The notes beneath the pieces are model-generated. The model saw only the letters and a list, made by a program, of their open reading frames with translations. It was not told the origin of the DNA and made no database searches. Shown here piece after piece: positions 49,177 through 60,860 of a DNA stretch of 64,000 nt. Position 1 is the stretch's first letter. The number at the start of each line of letters is the position of its first letter. This stretch comes from Xanthomonas sp. F10 (GTDB lineage Bacteria > Pseudomonadota > Gammaproteobacteria > Xanthomonadales > Xanthomonadaceae): positions 1,082,456 through 1,146,455 of the forward strand of contig NZ_JACHNP010000001.1 of NCBI RefSeq assembly GCF_014206815.1, written 5' to 3'. The translations under genes were made by a program, and so were the position numbers.

Positions 49177-50388
49177 TCAATCCAGTCGTGAAAAACCGAA
49201 CAGGCGCTTGAGCGGGTGTGCGTGCCGCTCGATCTGCGCGCGCAGCAGGCCGGCGCCGATCATGCTGTAGGTGATGCCGTTGCCGCCGTAGGCCATGGCG
49301 AACTGCACGCGCGGGCCGTGCTGCGGATGCGGGCCGAAGAATGGCAGGCCGTCTTCGGTCTCGGCGAAGGTGCCGGCCCAGGCGAAGGTCGGCTGCAGCT
49401 CCAGCCCCGGGATCGCCTTGGCGATCTTGCGCGAGAGCGTGCGTGCCTTGCTGTCCACGCGCGCATCGCGTCGCGCGGGCACGTCGACGCTGTCGTCCTC
49501 GCCGCCGGCGACGATGCGGCCGTTGCCGGTGCTGCGCAGGTACAGATACGGCCGCGCGCTCTCCCAGACCATGGTGTCGTGCAGCGGGCCGAGCGCGGAC
49601 GGATCCAGCGGGTCGCTGACGAAGGCATAGCTGCTGCGGTTGCGCGCCACGCGCTGGTCCAGCCAGTGCTGATTGGCGTAGCCGGCGGCCATCACCACGT
49701 GGCCGGCGCGCACCTGCGCGCCCTGGTCGGTGCGCAGGGTCACGCCGCGGCCATTGACCACGATCCGCGCGATGCGGGTGCGGTCGTAGACGCCGACGCC
49801 GCGCCGGAACGCCCGGCCGAGCAGACGGTAGGTGAGGCGGTACGGATCCACCCGCGCCGCCTGGTGGCTGAGAATCGCGCCGTGCGCCTGGATGCCGTAG
49901 TCGGTGTCCAGCGCCCGCGCGTCCAGCCATTCCACGTTCAGGCCGTGCCGCGCGCGTACCTCCAGCTCTTCCTGCAGCACCCGCACGTGCCGGCGTTTGC
50001 TGGCGTAGTAGAGGCTGTCGTTGCGGGAGAAGTCGACGTCGCGCAGCGGCCGCACCAGGTCGCGCAATTGCTCCAGCGCCTGCGCGCAGGCACCGTAGGC
50101 CAGCGCGGCGGCGGGTTCGCCATAGCGCTTGGCCAGGTCGATCAGGTGGGTGTCGATCTCGTACTGCAGCAGGGCGGTGCTGGCCGCGGTGCTGCCCCAG
50201 CCGATGTCGCGCTGCTCCAGGACCGTCACGGCATGCCCGTGGGTGCTCAGCTCCTCGGCGATCAACGCGCCGGTAATACCGCCGCCAACGACGGCGACAT
50301 CGCAGCGCACGTCGTCGCGCAGTTGCGGAAAACTCTGCATCAGCCCGTTGCGGACCGACCAGAAGGGATAGCCGCTTTTAAGATCCAT
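49177..50388 (-). CDS. DAO-family FAD-dependent oxidoreductase
   Basis: A 403-aa flavoprotein of the D-amino-acid-oxidase/glycine-oxidase superfamily. The N-terminal FAD motif is VAVVGGGITGALIAEEL (~31-47), followed by the VLEQRDIGWGSTAASTALLQ region. The substrate-domain strands include GRIVAGGEDDSVDV, and the C-terminal FAD contact is FAMAYGGNGITYSMIGAGLL. No signal peptide or Rieske domain is present. The amine substrate cannot be assigned. Confidence 0.85.
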   Translation of the reverse strand: MDLKSGYPFWSVRNGLMQSFPQLRDDVRCDVAVVGGGITGALIAEELSTHGHAVTVLEQRDIGWGSTAASTALLQYEIDTHLIDLAKRYGEPAAALAYGACAQALEQLRDLVRPLRDVDFSRNDSLYYASKRRHVRVLQEELEVRARHGLNVEWLDARALDTDYGIQAHGAILSHQAARVDPYRLTYRLLGRAFRRGVGVYDRTRIARIVVNGRGVTLRTDQGAQVRAGHVVMAAGYANQHWLDQRVARNRSSYAFVSDPLDPSALGPLHDTMVWESARPYLYLRSTGNGRIVAGGEDDSVDVPARRDARVDSKARTLSRKIAKAIPGLELQPTFAWAGTFAETEDGLPFFGPHPQHGPRVQFAMAYGGNGITYSMIGAGLLRAQIERHAHPLKRLFGFSRLD

Positions 50389-50565
50389 GACGACCCGGCG
50401 CAGAAAGGATGTGCGACTTACGCGCAGGCCCGGTTAAGTCCGCGTGAGGCGGCGCAGGCGTCACCTTGGGGCAAACAGCCGCGATTAACCTCGGTGCAGA
50501 AGTCCCTCACATGGCGCTGTGTATGGTGCGCGCCAGTTCCACGAATTCCCTGTAGAGGAAGCGTC

Positions 50566-50781
50566 ATGTCGGTCGTTCTGTACATCGGTGGCAGCAAGGA
50601 CGGAGAGAAGGGCGTGGTGCCCTACGGTTTCCGCAAGTCCATGAAGGAAACCGAGGCAGGCCCGGAGATCTATGTCGAGCGCGTGCTGGCGGTGAGCGAT
50701 CGGCAGGTGCGGATCATGGCGCTGGAATCGCTGCAGGACGAGATCGTCGTGGAACGGCTGCACAGGTATTATTCGCGTTGA
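50566..50781 (+). CDS. Conserved small protein of unknown function (71 aa)
   Basis: A 71-aa protein: MSVVLYIGGSKDGEKGVVPY then RVLAVSDRQVRIMALESL and a C-terminal QDEIVVERLHRYYSR. It has no signal peptide or cysteine. The RBS GAGGAA precedes ATG 50566. It sits between the oxidoreductase gene and the photoreceptor kinase gene with its own promoter space. I recognise no domain. Confidence 0.65.
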   Translation: MSVVLYIGGSKDGEKGVVPYGFRKSMKETEAGPEIYVERVLAVSDRQVRIMALESLQDEIVVERLHRYYSR

Positions 50782-50856
50782 CGCCGGCGTGCGAACCCCG
50801 GTGTGGCCGCCCGCCTAGGCGGGCCAGCGACGGTTCGCACCGACCTGCCATCGACC

Positions 50857-52491
50857 ATGCCCGCACCAGAAACCAGTAACAGCCCGGCGCCGCCGACGAC
50901 CGTCGACCCGAACGCACCCACCGACATGTCCAACCAACGCAGCGATATCTTCTTCGCTGCGGTGCAGACCACGCGCATGCCGATGATCGTGACCGATCCG
51001 CGGCAGCCGGACAACCCGATCATTTTCGTCAATCGCGCGTTCCTGGAGATGACCGGGTACAGCCGCGATGAGCTGATCGGCAACAACTGCCGCTTCCTGC
51101 AGGGGCCGGACACCGACCGCGAGACGGTGCGCAGTGTGCGCGATGCGATCACCACGCACGACGAAGTGGCGGTGGAGATCCTCAACTACCGCAAGGACGG
51201 TTCCAGTTTCTGGAACGCGCTGTACATCTCCCCGGTCTACGACGATCGCGGCGAACTGGTCTACTTCTTCGGGTCGCAACTGGATGTCAGCCGCCGCCGC
51301 GACGCCGAGGACGCGCTGCGCCAGGCGCAGAAGATGGAAGCGCTGGGCCAGCTCACCGGCGGCATCGCGCACGACTTCAACAATCTGCTGCAGGTCATGT
51401 CCGGGTACCTGGAACTGATCGAACATGCGGTCGAGAGCGATCCGCTGAACCCGTTGCTGCTGCGCAAGAGCGTGGAGCGCGCGCGCGACGCCGCGGGCCA
51501 GGCCGCGCGCCTGACCCAGCAGTTGCTGGCGTTCGCGCGCAAGCAGAAGCTGGAAGGGCGGGTACTCAACCTCAATGCCCTGGTGGCCGGCATGAGCGAT
51601 GTGGCCGAGCGCACGCTGGGCGACGGCATCGCGTTCTCGCTGGAACTGGCGCCGGACCTGCGCAACTGCCGGATCGACCCGACCCAGGCCGAAGTGGCGC
51701 TGCTGAACATCCTGATCAACGCCCGCGACGCCATGGCCGACCAGGCGTCGCCGCGCCTGGTGATCCAGACCCGCAACGTGTCGGTGCGCGCCGACGAACC
51801 CACCACCTACGACAACCTGCTGCCCGGTCACTACGTCTGCGTGTCGATCACCGACAACGGCAGCGGCATGCCGCCGGAGGTACTGGCGCGGGTGCTGGAT
51901 CCGTTCTTCACCACCAAGGAAGAAGGCAAGGGCACCGGCCTGGGCCTGTCGATGGTGTACGGCTTCGCCAAGCAATCCGGCGGCGCGGTACGCCTGTATT
52001 CGGAGGAGGGCCACGGCACCACCGTGCGCCTGTACTTCCCGATCGACGACAACGTCGAGAACATGGCGCCGCGCGATTCGCGCACGCGCCGTCCGTTCGA
52101 CCGCCAGGGCGACGAGACCATCCTGATCGTCGAGGACCGCCCGGACATCGCCGAGCTGGCGCGGCTGTTCCTGGAGGACCAGGGCTATGCCACGCACGTG
52201 GTCTACAACGCCCGCGAGGCGCTGGAGTTGCTCGATACCGGCGTGCACGTGGACCTGCTGTATTCGGATCTGATCATGCCGGGCGGCCTCAACGGGGTGA
52301 TGCTGGCGCGCGAGGCGCGGCGGCGCCGGCCCAAGATCAAGGTGCTGCTGACCACTGGCTACGCCGAATCCTCGATCGAGCGCACCGACGCTGGCGGCAA
52401 CGAGTTCGACGTCTTGGCCAAGCCCTACAACCGCCAGGAGCTCACCCGCAAGGTGCGCATGGTGCTGGACGGCCCCAACGGGGTGAGCTGA
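50857..52491 (+). CDS. LOV-domain blue-light hybrid histidine kinase
   Basis: A 544-aa photoreceptor kinase. The PAS/LOV domain (~30-150) has the flavin-adduct motif GNNCRFLQG with Cys78, preceded by [16 protein letters not shown]. It is followed by a HWE/NtrB-like HisKA domain ([20 protein letters not shown]) and HATPase_c ([24 protein letters not shown]). A C-terminal receiver has [13 protein letters not shown] and phospho-Asp in [12 protein letters not shown]. Xanthomonas LOV kinases of this architecture have been reported to influence motility, adhesion and virulence. ATG 50857 or 50929 are both possible starts. Confidence 0.93.
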   Translation: MPAPETSNSPAPPTTVDPNAPTDMSNQRSDIFFAAVQTTRMPMIVTDPRQPDNPIIFVNRAFLEMTGYSRDELIGNNCRFLQGPDTDRETVRSVRDAITTHDEVAVEILNYRKDGSSFWNALYISPVYDDRGELVYFFGSQLDVSRRRDAEDALRQAQKMEALGQLTGGIAHDFNNLLQVMSGYLELIEHAVESDPLNPLLLRKSVERARDAAGQAARLTQQLLAFARKQKLEGRVLNLNALVAGMSDVAERTLGDGIAFSLELAPDLRNCRIDPTQAEVALLNILINARDAMADQASPRLVIQTRNVSVRADEPTTYDNLLPGHYVCVSITDNGSGMPPEVLARVLDPFFTTKEEGKGTGLGLSMVYGFAKQSGGAVRLYSEEGHGTTVRLYFPIDDNVENMAPRDSRTRRPFDRQGDETILIVEDRPDIAELARLFLEDQGYATHVVYNAREALELLDTGVHVDLLYSDLIMPGGLNGVMLAREARRRRPKIKVLLTTGYAESSIERTDAGGNEFDVLAKPYNRQELTRKVRMVLDGPNGVS

Positions 52492-52587
52492 CGCGGCCAG
52501 GTCGGCGCGCGCCTGTCAACGGGTTCCCCGACGGCGCGTGCACTGCGAAAATGCGGGTTTTCCGCAAGGCGGCTTCGGCCGGACGCA

Positions 52588-54957
<2,370 letters not shown>

Positions 54958-54972
54958 GGTTGCAGGAGGAAG

Positions 54973-55010
54973 GCCGGCGCGACCGCAATGCGGTCGTGCA
55001 CCCGCGCCGG
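54973..55010. terminator. Nested GC-rich hairpin between convergent tex and kinase genes
   Basis: CCGGCGC ... GCGCCGG encloses an inner stem ACCGCA-A-TGCGGT. There is no T-run, so termination is possible but not certain. Confidence 0.45.
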
Positions 55011-55011
55011 A

Positions 55012-58000
55012 TCAGGCTGGTTCGGCGCGCGAACTTTGGTCGGTGGCGAGCGTGGCCGGCGGCGGTGCCACCAGCGATGCGGCCAGTCCGAGCAACTTGA
55101 CCGGATCCACCGGCTTGCCCAGGTGTGCATCGAAGCCGGCTTCCAGGGCCAGCGCGCGATCCTCGCTGCGCACGTAGGCAGTCAGCGCGATGGCCGGGAT
55201 GCGGCTGGCTGCGCCAGCGCCGCGGGCGCGCACGCTGCGGATCAGGCTGTGGCCGTCGCGGCGTGGCATGCCCACGTCGCTGACCAGCAGGGCATACGGC
55301 CGCTCGCGCAGCAGCGCCTCGGCATCGTCGGCGCAGACCGCGGTCTCGACCACGGCGCCGGCTTCCTGCAGGAAGCGCTGGGTGACGCCGCGCGAATCCA
55401 TGTCGTCGTCCACCACCAGCACGCGTACGCCGTCCAGGCGGATGCCGCCGCGTCGCAGCACGCCGCCGGGCATCGCCGCGTCGTCGCCGCGGCGGATCGC
55501 GTCCAGGCCGTGCAGGTCGTTGCGCGGCAGCAGCAGGGTGAAGGTCGCGCCGAGACCGACACCGTCGCTGCTGACCGACAACTGCCCCTGGTGCAGTTCG
55601 GCCAGCTGCTTGGCGATCGCCAGGCCCAGGCCGAGGCCGCCGGCACTGCGCGTGCTGCTCGCATCGGCCTGGCGGAAGCGGTCGAACACGTGCGGCAGGA
55701 ACACCGGGTCGATGCCGATGCCGGTATCGCCGATGGCGATGCGCACGTGGGTACTGGTGCTGTCCAGGGTCACCGTGACGGTGCCGGCGCTGGGGGTGAA
55801 CTTGATCGCATTGCCGATCAGGTTGGTCAGCACCTGCTGCAGCCGCACCGCATCGCCCAGGTAGGGCAGGGCGGTGGCGTCGTCGGCGACCAGCACGATG
55901 TCGATGCCCTTGTTCTGCGCGCCGGGACGGGCCGCATCGATGGTCTCGGCCAGCAATGCGCGCAGGTCCAACTCGTCCGGCTCCAGGTGCACCTTGCCGG
56001 ACAGGATGGCGCTCATGTCCAGCAGGTCATCGATGATCTGCGCCTGCGAGTGGGCGCTGCGTTCGATGACTTCCAGGCCTCTGACCAGGTCCTTCTCGCG
56101 CACCGTCTCGTCCTGCATCAGCCGCGACCAGCCGAGGATCGCGTTGAGCGGCGTGCGCAACTCATGGCTGAGCGTGGCCAGGAATTCGTCCTTCATGCGG
56201 CTGGCGCGCTCGGCCTCGCTGCGCGCGCTCTGCTCGGCGGCGAGCAACTGTTGCAGGCGCAGGTCGGTGCCGCGGCGCTCGATGATGATGCCGGCCAGGT
56301 GCGACGCCGAGCGCGCCAGATCCTGTTCGTGCGGATTGGGGTAGTGCACGAACGGGTAGTACAGCGCGACCACGCCCAGCACTTCGCCGTCGCTGGCCAG
56401 GATCGGCGTCGAGCAGCAGGCGATGATGTCCGCTTCCAGGGCGGTGGCCAGGTAGGCTTGCCAATGCGGATTCACCCGCACATCGCTGCACAGCACCTGC
56501 CGGCGCAGGTAGGCGGCGCGTCCGCAGCAACCGGTGTTGGGACCGATCGGCAGGCGCTGCACCGCCTTGCGGAAGGCGGGCGGCATGCTCGGCGCCGCCC
56601 CTTCCAGCAGGCACTGGCGATGCTCGTCCACCAGCATGATGGTGCAGCGCAAGCCGACATCGCTCTGCGACTCGATGCCGCGCGCGATCGCCTCCAGCAC
56701 CGCGTTGAGCGGCTTGCCAGTGGTGATCATCTCCAGCGCGGCGCGCTCGGCGGTGGTGGCGTTCTCGATGCGTTTGCGCTCGGCGATGTCCAGCAGCGAG
56801 CCGATGAAGCCGAGGAACTGCCCCGACGAACTGAAGCGCGGCGTGGCGGTGTCCACGCACCAGCGATACTCGCCATCATGGCGGCGCAGGCGGTACTCAA
56901 TGGTGTAGCCGCGCCGGTCGGCGCAGGCGCGCGCCAAGGTGCGGCCGATGGCGGCCAGGTCGTCGGCATGGATCTTTTCCTGCCAACCGCTGCCCATCGC
57001 CTCCTGCTCGCTCTGCCCGGTGAACAGATACCACTGGCGGCTGACGTATTCGCAGTCGCCGTCGGCATTGGACATCCAGATCATCACCGGCGCGTTGTCG
57101 CACAGCTGGCGGAAGCGCAGTTCGCTTTCCTGCAGGCGCTGTTCGACCAGGCGGCGGTCGTGGATGTCGGTATTGGTGCCGATCCAGCGCACGATGCGGC
57201 CGCTGTCGTCGCGGATCGGCAGGGCGCGGCCGAGATGCCAGCGGTACTCGCCGTCGTGGCGGCGCAGCGGATACTCGATCTCGTACGGCTTGCCGCTGCG
57301 CAGCGCCTCCGGCCACGCCTCCATCACTCGCGCCAGGCCTTCCTCGGTATGGACATGACGCCAGCTGTCGTAGCCGGCCTCGCCGAGCGGCAGCCCGGTG
57401 TATTCGTACCAACGGTGGTTGAAGTAGTCGACGTGACCGTCCGGCCTGGCGGTGAAGACGATCTGCGGCATCGCATCGGCCAGTTCGCGCAGCCGCGCGG
57501 CACTGCTGGCCAGTTCGCTTTGCGCGCCGGCGCGTTCCATCGATTCCCAGCAGCGCGCCGCCACCAGCCGCACCAGCTCGATCTCGGCCGACATCCACAC
57601 CCGCGGCTGGGTCTGGTGCACGCCGATCGCCGCGACCAGCCGGCCGGCCTTGTGCAGCGGCGCGGTGAGCACCGCGCGCATGCCCAGGCGCCGATAGTTC
57701 GGATCGTCCATCCGCATCGGCGGCCGGTGGGTCTCGGTGTCCTGCACCACCCACGGCCGGTTCTCGCGCATGCAGTCCAGCAGGTCGCTGCCGAAGTCGC
57801 TGAAGCGCGAGCGCCCGGTCAGGTGCGTGGCGCCATCGACGTAGTCGGCGCGCACGTCGAAGGCATCCTCGTCGGCCTCGACGATCGCGTAGGCGCAGCG
57901 GCTGGCGCCCAGGTGCTGGCCGAGCAGGGCGGCCCCGGTCTCGCAGATCGCTTCGACGCTGTGCAGGTTCTGCAGCGTGTCCTCGAGCATCAGCAGGAAG

Positions 58001-58857
58001 CTGTCGTGCGCCTGCGCGCGCGCCTGCTCGGTGCGGTCGATGCCGTGCACCAGAATCCCGCTGACCTTGCCCTCGGCATCGTGCATCGGCTGATACACGC
58101 ATTCCAGCGTGGTTTCCGAGGTCGCTTCGTGCGTCGTGCGGCAGAGCTGGAAGGTCATCGCCTCGTCGATGAACGCCTGACCGCTGCTGCGGACGCTGTC
58201 GAGCAGGCCAATGATGCCCTGCTGCCGGATTTCCGGAATGGCTTCGAGCAGCGGACGGCCGACCACCTCGCGCGGTCCGACCAACTGCTGGTAGCGCCGG
58301 TTGACGGTTTCGATCACGTAGTCCGGGCCGCGCAGGATCGCCAGCGCCGCCGGCGACTGCTCGAAGGCATCGGCCATCTGCGCGCGTTGCGCGTCCAACG
58401 CCTTGAGCAGCGCATCGCGTTCGCGGGCCAGGGTGATCCGCGCGGTGTCTTCGGTGCACACGCACAGCACGCCGGCGATATGGCCGTCGTCGTCGAACAG
58501 CGGGCTGTAGGAGAAGGTGAAGTACACCTGCTCGCTGTAGCCGTTGCGCATCATCGTCAACGGGATATGTTCGTTCCAGGTCGATTCGCCGCTGGCCATG
58601 ACCTGGTCGGCCTGTGCCCGGACCTCCGGCCACACGTCCGGCCACACCTCTTCCATCGGCCGCGCGAAACCCTGCGGGTGGCGCAGGCCGAGGATCGGCA
58701 CGTAGGCGTCGTTGTAGAGGTTGAACTGGCGTTCGCCCCAGCGCACCGCCATCGGGAACCGCGAGTTCAGGCAGATCGACAGCGCGGTGAGCAGGCTCTT
58801 CGGCCACTGCTCCATCGGCCCCAGTTCGTGCTCATGCCAATCGATGGCGCGCAGCAA
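55012..58857 (-). CDS. Large PAS/GAF hybrid sensor histidine kinase
   Basis: At least 1281 aa. PAS-like domains lie at ~20-150 and ~155-290, a GAF domain at ~295-450, two more PAS/PAC units at ~460-720 (each with RRHDGEYRW), and a GAF with EMITTGKPLNAVLEAIARGI at ~720-870. HisKA has His898 in FLATLSHELRTPLNA. HATPase_c and a receiver with Asp1194 (LLVSDVGMPRRDG) follow. No membrane segment is seen. The start is unclear: TTG 58857 is the track start, but conserved-looking sequence (FPAGSATGALLRAIDW) continues upstream to a stop at 58962 without an ATG. It lies in the same orientation as a single-domain receiver gene. Confidence 0.88.
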   Translation of the reverse strand: MLRAIDWHEHELGPMEQWPKSLLTALSICLNSRFPMAVRWGERQFNLYNDAYVPILGLRHPQGFARPMEEVWPDVWPEVRAQADQVMASGESTWNEHIPLTMMRNGYSEQVYFTFSYSPLFDDDGHIAGVLCVCTEDTARITLARERDALLKALDAQRAQMADAFEQSPAALAILRGPDYVIETVNRRYQQLVGPREVVGRPLLEAIPEIRQQGIIGLLDSVRSSGQAFIDEAMTFQLCRTTHEATSETTLECVYQPMHDAEGKVSGILVHGIDRTEQARAQAHDSFLLMLEDTLQNLHSVEAICETGAALLGQHLGASRCAYAIVEADEDAFDVRADYVDGATHLTGRSRFSDFGSDLLDCMRENRPWVVQDTETHRPPMRMDDPNYRRLGMRAVLTAPLHKAGRLVAAIGVHQTQPRVWMSAEIELVRLVAARCWESMERAGAQSELASSAARLRELADAMPQIVFTARPDGHVDYFNHRWYEYTGLPLGEAGYDSWRHVHTEEGLARVMEAWPEALRSGKPYEIEYPLRRHDGEYRWHLGRALPIRDDSGRIVRWIGTNTDIHDRRLVEQRLQESELRFRQLCDNAPVMIWMSNADGDCEYVSRQWYLFTGQSEQEAMGSGWQEKIHADDLAAIGRTLARACADRRGYTIEYRLRRHDGEYRWCVDTATPRFSSSGQFLGFIGSLLDIAERKRIENATTAERAALEMITTGKPLNAVLEAIARGIESQSDVGLRCTIMLVDEHRQCLLEGAAPSMPPAFRKAVQRLPIGPNTGCCGRAAYLRRQVLCSDVRVNPHWQAYLATALEADIIACCSTPILASDGEVLGVVALYYPFVHYPNPHEQDLARSASHLAGIIIERRGTDLRLQQLLAAEQSARSEAERASRMKDEFLATLSHELRTPLNAILGWSRLMQDETVREKDLVRGLEVIERSAHSQAQIIDDLLDMSAILSGKVHLEPDELDLRALLAETIDAARPGAQNKGIDIVLVADDATALPYLGDAVRLQQVLTNLIGNAIKFTPSAGTVTVTLDSTSTHVRIAIGDTGIGIDPVFLPHVFDRFRQADASSTRSAGGLGLGLAIAKQLAELHQGQLSVSSDGVGLGATFTLLLPRNDLHGLDAIRRGDDAAMPGGVLRRGGIRLDGVRVLVVDDDMDSRGVTQRFLQEAGAVVETAVCADDAEALLRERPYALLVSDVGMPRRDGHSLIRSVRARGAGAASRIPAIALTAYVRSEDRALALEAGFDAHLGKPVDPVKLLGLAASLVAPPPATLATDQSSRAEPA

Positions 58858-58975
58858 GGCTCCCGTGGCGCTGCCGGCGGGAAACCGGACAGGGGGCGGC
58901 GAACAGTCCTGGGCGTTGATGGTGGAGTCCCTCGAAATCGTCCCCGCCAGGCGGCGGGCTTACGATCGGGGATTC

Positions 58976-59356
58976 TCAGGGGCGTGCGGTCGTCTTGGCG
59001 TGAGCGTCCTGCAAGGCCTTGATCAGCTGTTCGGACAGATAGGGCTTGGTCAGCACCACGCCGGCGGCGAAGCCGGTGGGCAGGGCATCGGCGGCCACGC
59101 CGGTGGCAAGCACGAAGGGCGTTCCGCGTTCGCTCAGCGCCCGCGCCACCGGCTCGCTGGTCTCGCCAGCGGAAAGGCGGAAGTCGAGCACGGCCCGGTC
59201 GGGGCGTTCGCTGTCGATCAGCGCAAGGGCCTGCTGCACGGAGGCGGCGACACCGACCACCTCGGCGCCCGCCTGGGCAAGCTGCAGTTCCAGCAGCGTG
59301 GCGTTCATCTCGTCGTTCTCGACCACCAGGATACGCAGGCCCCGCAATGCCGACAT
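58976..59356 (-). CDS. Single-domain response regulator
   Basis: A 126-aa receiver domain with no output domain. It shows ILVVENDEMNATLLELQLAQ (acidic pocket), phospho-Asp in RAVLDFRLSAGE, and a conserved Lys in VVLTKPYLSEQ. It precedes the hybrid kinase gene by ~120 bp on the same strand and is probably its partner or a phosphorelay competitor. ATG 59356 (MSALRGLRILVV) is preferred over 59404, which lies in a poorly conserved leader. Confidence 0.85.
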   Translation of the reverse strand: MSALRGLRILVVENDEMNATLLELQLAQAGAEVVGVAASVQQALALIDSERPDRAVLDFRLSAGETSEPVARALSERGTPFVLATGVAADALPTGFAAGVVLTKPYLSEQLIKALQDAHAKTTARP

Positions 59357-59536
59357 CGCTTGCTCGTTAAGGTTTGGGAACGGAAAGTATAGCGGGACCG
59401 TCACTGCCGCCGCCTAGACAAACGGCCGCCGGAAGATGAAGCGTTTACCTGTGATCGCCATCGACGCACCGGCGGTCGTGCAAACACGCGGCGGTCGCGC
59501 AAAAAAACAAACGGCAGCCGAAGCTGCCGTAAGTCC

Positions 59537-59623
59537 TGGTGCCGAAGGTGGGACTCGAACCCACACGCTTTTAAGGGCGGCGGATTTTGAGTCCGCTGCG
59601 TCTACCGATTCCGCCACTTCGGC
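59537..59623 (-). tRNA. tRNA-Leu (anticodon CAA)
   Basis: An 87-nt class II tRNA. The acceptor stem is GCCGAAG with CTTCGGC, and the anticodon stem-loop GCGGA-CTCAAAA-TCCGC gives CAA (reads UUG). It has a long variable arm (CGCCCTTAAAAGCG), T arm GTGGGTTCGAGTCCCAC and encoded CCA. It is a strong hit by pattern. Confidence 0.95.
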
Positions 59624-60045
59624 GCGGCCGCGGAGTATAGCCGACTGTGCGGCCGTGCCGCTAGCGGCGCCATGCCGGTGCTGTCTCAGTGTGGGGCAGG
59701 GGAGAGGGATGGCAGTGGGCGAGGCGTTCCCGGGCCGTTCTCTCTATAGGCGGTACGCCGTCGCGACATCTGTGTCGCGCTTCCCAGGGCGCTTCGTGTT
59801 GTGCCGACATCGTCAATTGCGCGCCGGGCATGGCTGCAGACGCTCGGCAGCGTTTCTGTGCCGCGGACTGCCATGGACCCACATCGTCGTGATGGTCGAT
59901 GCGAGGCTCGCGCGTCGTGGAATGCAGGCGTCCACGACGATTCGATGAGGTATGGCGGGTGCCTTGGCGATGCCACGAACGTTCCGCAAAAAAACGCTTG
60001 CGTGTGCCGATCACGATCGTTAATATTCCGCTCCTCGCAGCACGT
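59624..60045. other. 420-bp region without a gene; tRNA promoter at right end
   Basis: No ORF with family features was seen. A promoter TTGCGT (59998-60003), 17-bp spacer, TAATAT (60021-60026), followed by a GC-rich discriminator, fits transcription of the tRNA cluster from ~60033. Confidence 0.6.
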
Positions 60046-60121
<76 letters not shown>

Positions 60122-60166
60122 ACTTTTCGGACGTAGGCCTGTCCGCAAAGCGACATCGTTAACAGC

Positions 60167-60242
60167 GTCCCCATCGTCTAGAGGCCTAGGACATCACCCT
60201 TTCACGGTGGCGACCGGGGTTCGAATCCCCGTGGGGACGCCA
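60167..60242 (+). tRNA. tRNA-Glu (anticodon TTC), copy 1
   Basis: 76 nt. Acceptor GTCCCCA/TGGGGAC, anticodon loop CTTTCAC within TCACC/GGTGG, T arm CGGGGTTCGAATCCCCG, encoded CCA. It lies 45 bp after tRNA-Ala and is probably co-transcribed with it. Confidence 0.96.
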
Positions 60243-60304
60243 ATTTGCAGGAATTCCTCGCACGCATCCGGGTTCGGCTCTGCCGAACGCATTGAGTGCG
60301 GGGT

Positions 60305-60333
60305 TTGTACATCGGAAGAAAGTCGGGTAAGAT
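60305..60333 (+). promoter_or_regulatory. Internal promoter of the second Ala-Glu tRNA pair
   Basis: TTGTAC (60305-60310), 17-bp spacer, TAAGAT (60328-60333). It has the same spacing as the promoter of the first pair. Confidence 0.55.
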
Positions 60334-60354
60334 TCCGCTTCTGCCAGTACACGT

Positions 60355-60430
<76 letters not shown>

Positions 60431-60474
60431 ACTTTTCGGACATAGGCCGTCCGCAAAGCAACATCGTTATCTGC

Positions 60475-60550
60475 GTCCCCATCGTCTAGAGGCCTAGGAC
60501 ATCACCCTTTCACGGTGGCGACCGGGGTTCGAATCCCCGTGGGGACGCCA
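60475..60550 (+). tRNA. tRNA-Glu (anticodon TTC), copy 2
   Basis: 76 nt, identical to copy 1 in all positions read. It ends 8 bp before a strong intrinsic terminator. Confidence 0.96.
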
Positions 60551-60557
60551 CTCTTCG

Positions 60558-60587
60558 AAAACACCCGGCATCGCCGGGTGTTTTTTT
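60558..60587 (+). terminator. Rho-independent terminator of the tRNA cluster
   Basis: ACACCCGGC-ATC-GCCGGGTGT stem followed by TTTTTTT. A textbook intrinsic terminator immediately after the last tRNA. Confidence 0.9.
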
Positions 60588-60637
60588 ATGCGTGCTGTGG
60601 TCGGGGCGGCGTCTTGGAGATGGCGGGGGCGTGCGCC

Positions 60638-60842
60638 CGTACCCTCACCCCAACCCCTCTCCCGGAGGGAGAGGTGCTTTGGCTTCTTCCTTCTCCCTGT
60701 GGGAGAAGGTGCCCCGCAGGGGCGGATGAGGGTCCGGACGCGCACGACATTTCAACTGTCGTGACATGCGCCTTGGCATTTCGACCGCACGTGGCTGCGC
60801 CGTACCCTCACCCCAACCCCTCTCCCGAGGGGAGAGGGGCTA
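60638..60842. repeat. Xanthomonas intergenic repeat, two inverted halves
   Basis: GTACCCTCACCCCAACCCCT with CTCTCCCGGAGGGAGAG appears at ~60640. CTTCTCCCTGTGGGAGAAGG with GCCCCGCAGGGGCGGATGAG follows, and a third half-unit at ~60800-60842. Same family as at 2113 and 44078. No gene lies between the terminator and the hydrolase stop. Confidence 0.8.
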
Positions 60843-60860
60843 TTACGCTGCGGCGCCCGC

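Noticed and set aside
54988-59022. 1344-codon plus-strand frame antisense to the giant kinase
   Set aside because: The kinase, GAF and PAS motifs are on the minus strand; this frame has no recognisable domain.
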